The notes below the pieces were generated by a model that was not told the DNA's origin, did no database searches, and saw only the letters and a program-made list of their open reading frames with translations. Positions 63,711 to 64,000 of a DNA stretch of 64,000 nucleotides are shown one piece after another; position 1 is the first letter of the stretch; every line of letters begins with the position of its first letter. The stretch lies in assembly GCA_032433765.1 (NCBI GenBank), contig JAVIAB010000008.1:37707491-37771490 (forward strand), read 5' to 3'. This stretch comes from Megaustenia siamemsis (taxonomy: Eukaryota > Mollusca > Gastropoda > Stylommatophora > Ariophantidae). The translations under genes and the position numbers were made by a program.

Positions 63711-63712
<2 letters not shown>

Positions 63713-63753
<41 letters not shown>
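63713..63753. repeat. A41 homopolymer
   Basis: 41 consecutive A residues at the edge of the LINE fragment. Either an expanded lysine-codon run or a retroposon tail. Confidence 0.97.
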
Positions 63754-63755
<2 letters not shown>

Positions 63756-63879
63756 GCAACAAAGAAAATCATGTGAATCAACTACTGTCTTGATTGGGTC
63801 TCAGAAAATCAACGACATGCTCCACAAACTAACCGCTTTGTACCCAACGTGTAAGCAAATGTAATGATACACTCAAAAC

Positions 63880-64000
63880 TAGCAAGTATTTATAGGAATA
63901 AACGCTATAGTTATTCGAAGTCCCCAGTATCACTGCAAACGAATGAAAATCCATAATTGCTCAACTACCCGTGCCAGTGGAATCATCCGAATGAACCTCA
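63880..64000 (+). repeat. dispersed repeat, inverse relative at 30680-30880
   Basis: AGTATCACTGCAAACGAATG and CCGTGCCAGTGGAATCATCC match the minus strand near 30765-30850. It runs off the window end. Confidence 0.65.

Overview
The window is animal nuclear DNA: AT-rich, with introns, tRNA-derived SINEs, many non-LTR retrotransposon (LINE) fragments, Tc1/mariner-type DNA transposons and an exceptional load of minisatellites. The mix suggests a lophotrochozoan, most likely a gastropod mollusc. That assignment is an inference from repeat style and has not been tested by a search. One assembly gap of exactly 100 N lies at 33430-33529.

Host genes are few. (1) 1419-1802, minus strand: the last coding exon of an FBXL7-like F-box/leucine-rich-repeat protein. 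(2) 36826-56290, plus strand: six exons of a spermidine-synthase-like gene (SRM), spread over 19.5 kb. It runs from the GGGDGG S-adenosyl-binding loop to the stop codon. The 5' exons were not found, and two exons carry small frame-breaking indels. (3) 29588-30436, plus strand: an intact 282-codon reading frame encoding two copies of an unrecognised cysteine-rich module, the best candidate for an undescribed protein.

Layout. 0-9 kb: 45-bp, 56-bp and 52-bp minisatellites, the FBXL7-like exon and decayed LINEs; a segment at about 5.3-6.5 kb is duplicated at 8.0-8.9 kb. 9-16 kb: LINE fragments around a 1.8-kb, 70-bp satellite with higher-order structure (11.7-13.6 kb). 16.1-18.25 kb: a complete DNA transposon with terminal inverted repeats (TIRs), a TA target duplication and an intact 425-aa DDE transposase with an unusually long second-D-to-E spacing. 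18.7-21 kb: minisatellites. 21-28.6 kb: a 2.14-kb tandem triplication that contains mariner and RNase H fragments, plus older and inverted pieces of the same unit. 28.6-34 kb: LINE debris, the cysteine-rich ORF, two tandem mariner-like pseudogenes, the gap and a 32-bp array. 35-57 kb: the SRM locus, whose introns hold minisatellites directly upstream of exons, three SINEs with perfect target-site duplications, nested LINEs and two nearly identical LINE copies. 57-64 kb: a TATG-rich microsatellite, three further minisatellites (one with an internal inversion) and a LINE fragment.

Tandem repeats make up roughly a fifth of the window by my estimate. The most interesting features are the way arrays, elements and exons interact: one 27-bp array has copied a splice acceptor about 21 times directly in front of an SRM exon, another array is built from a LINE tail, and one array can be compared with its unexpanded single-monomer paralogue nearby.
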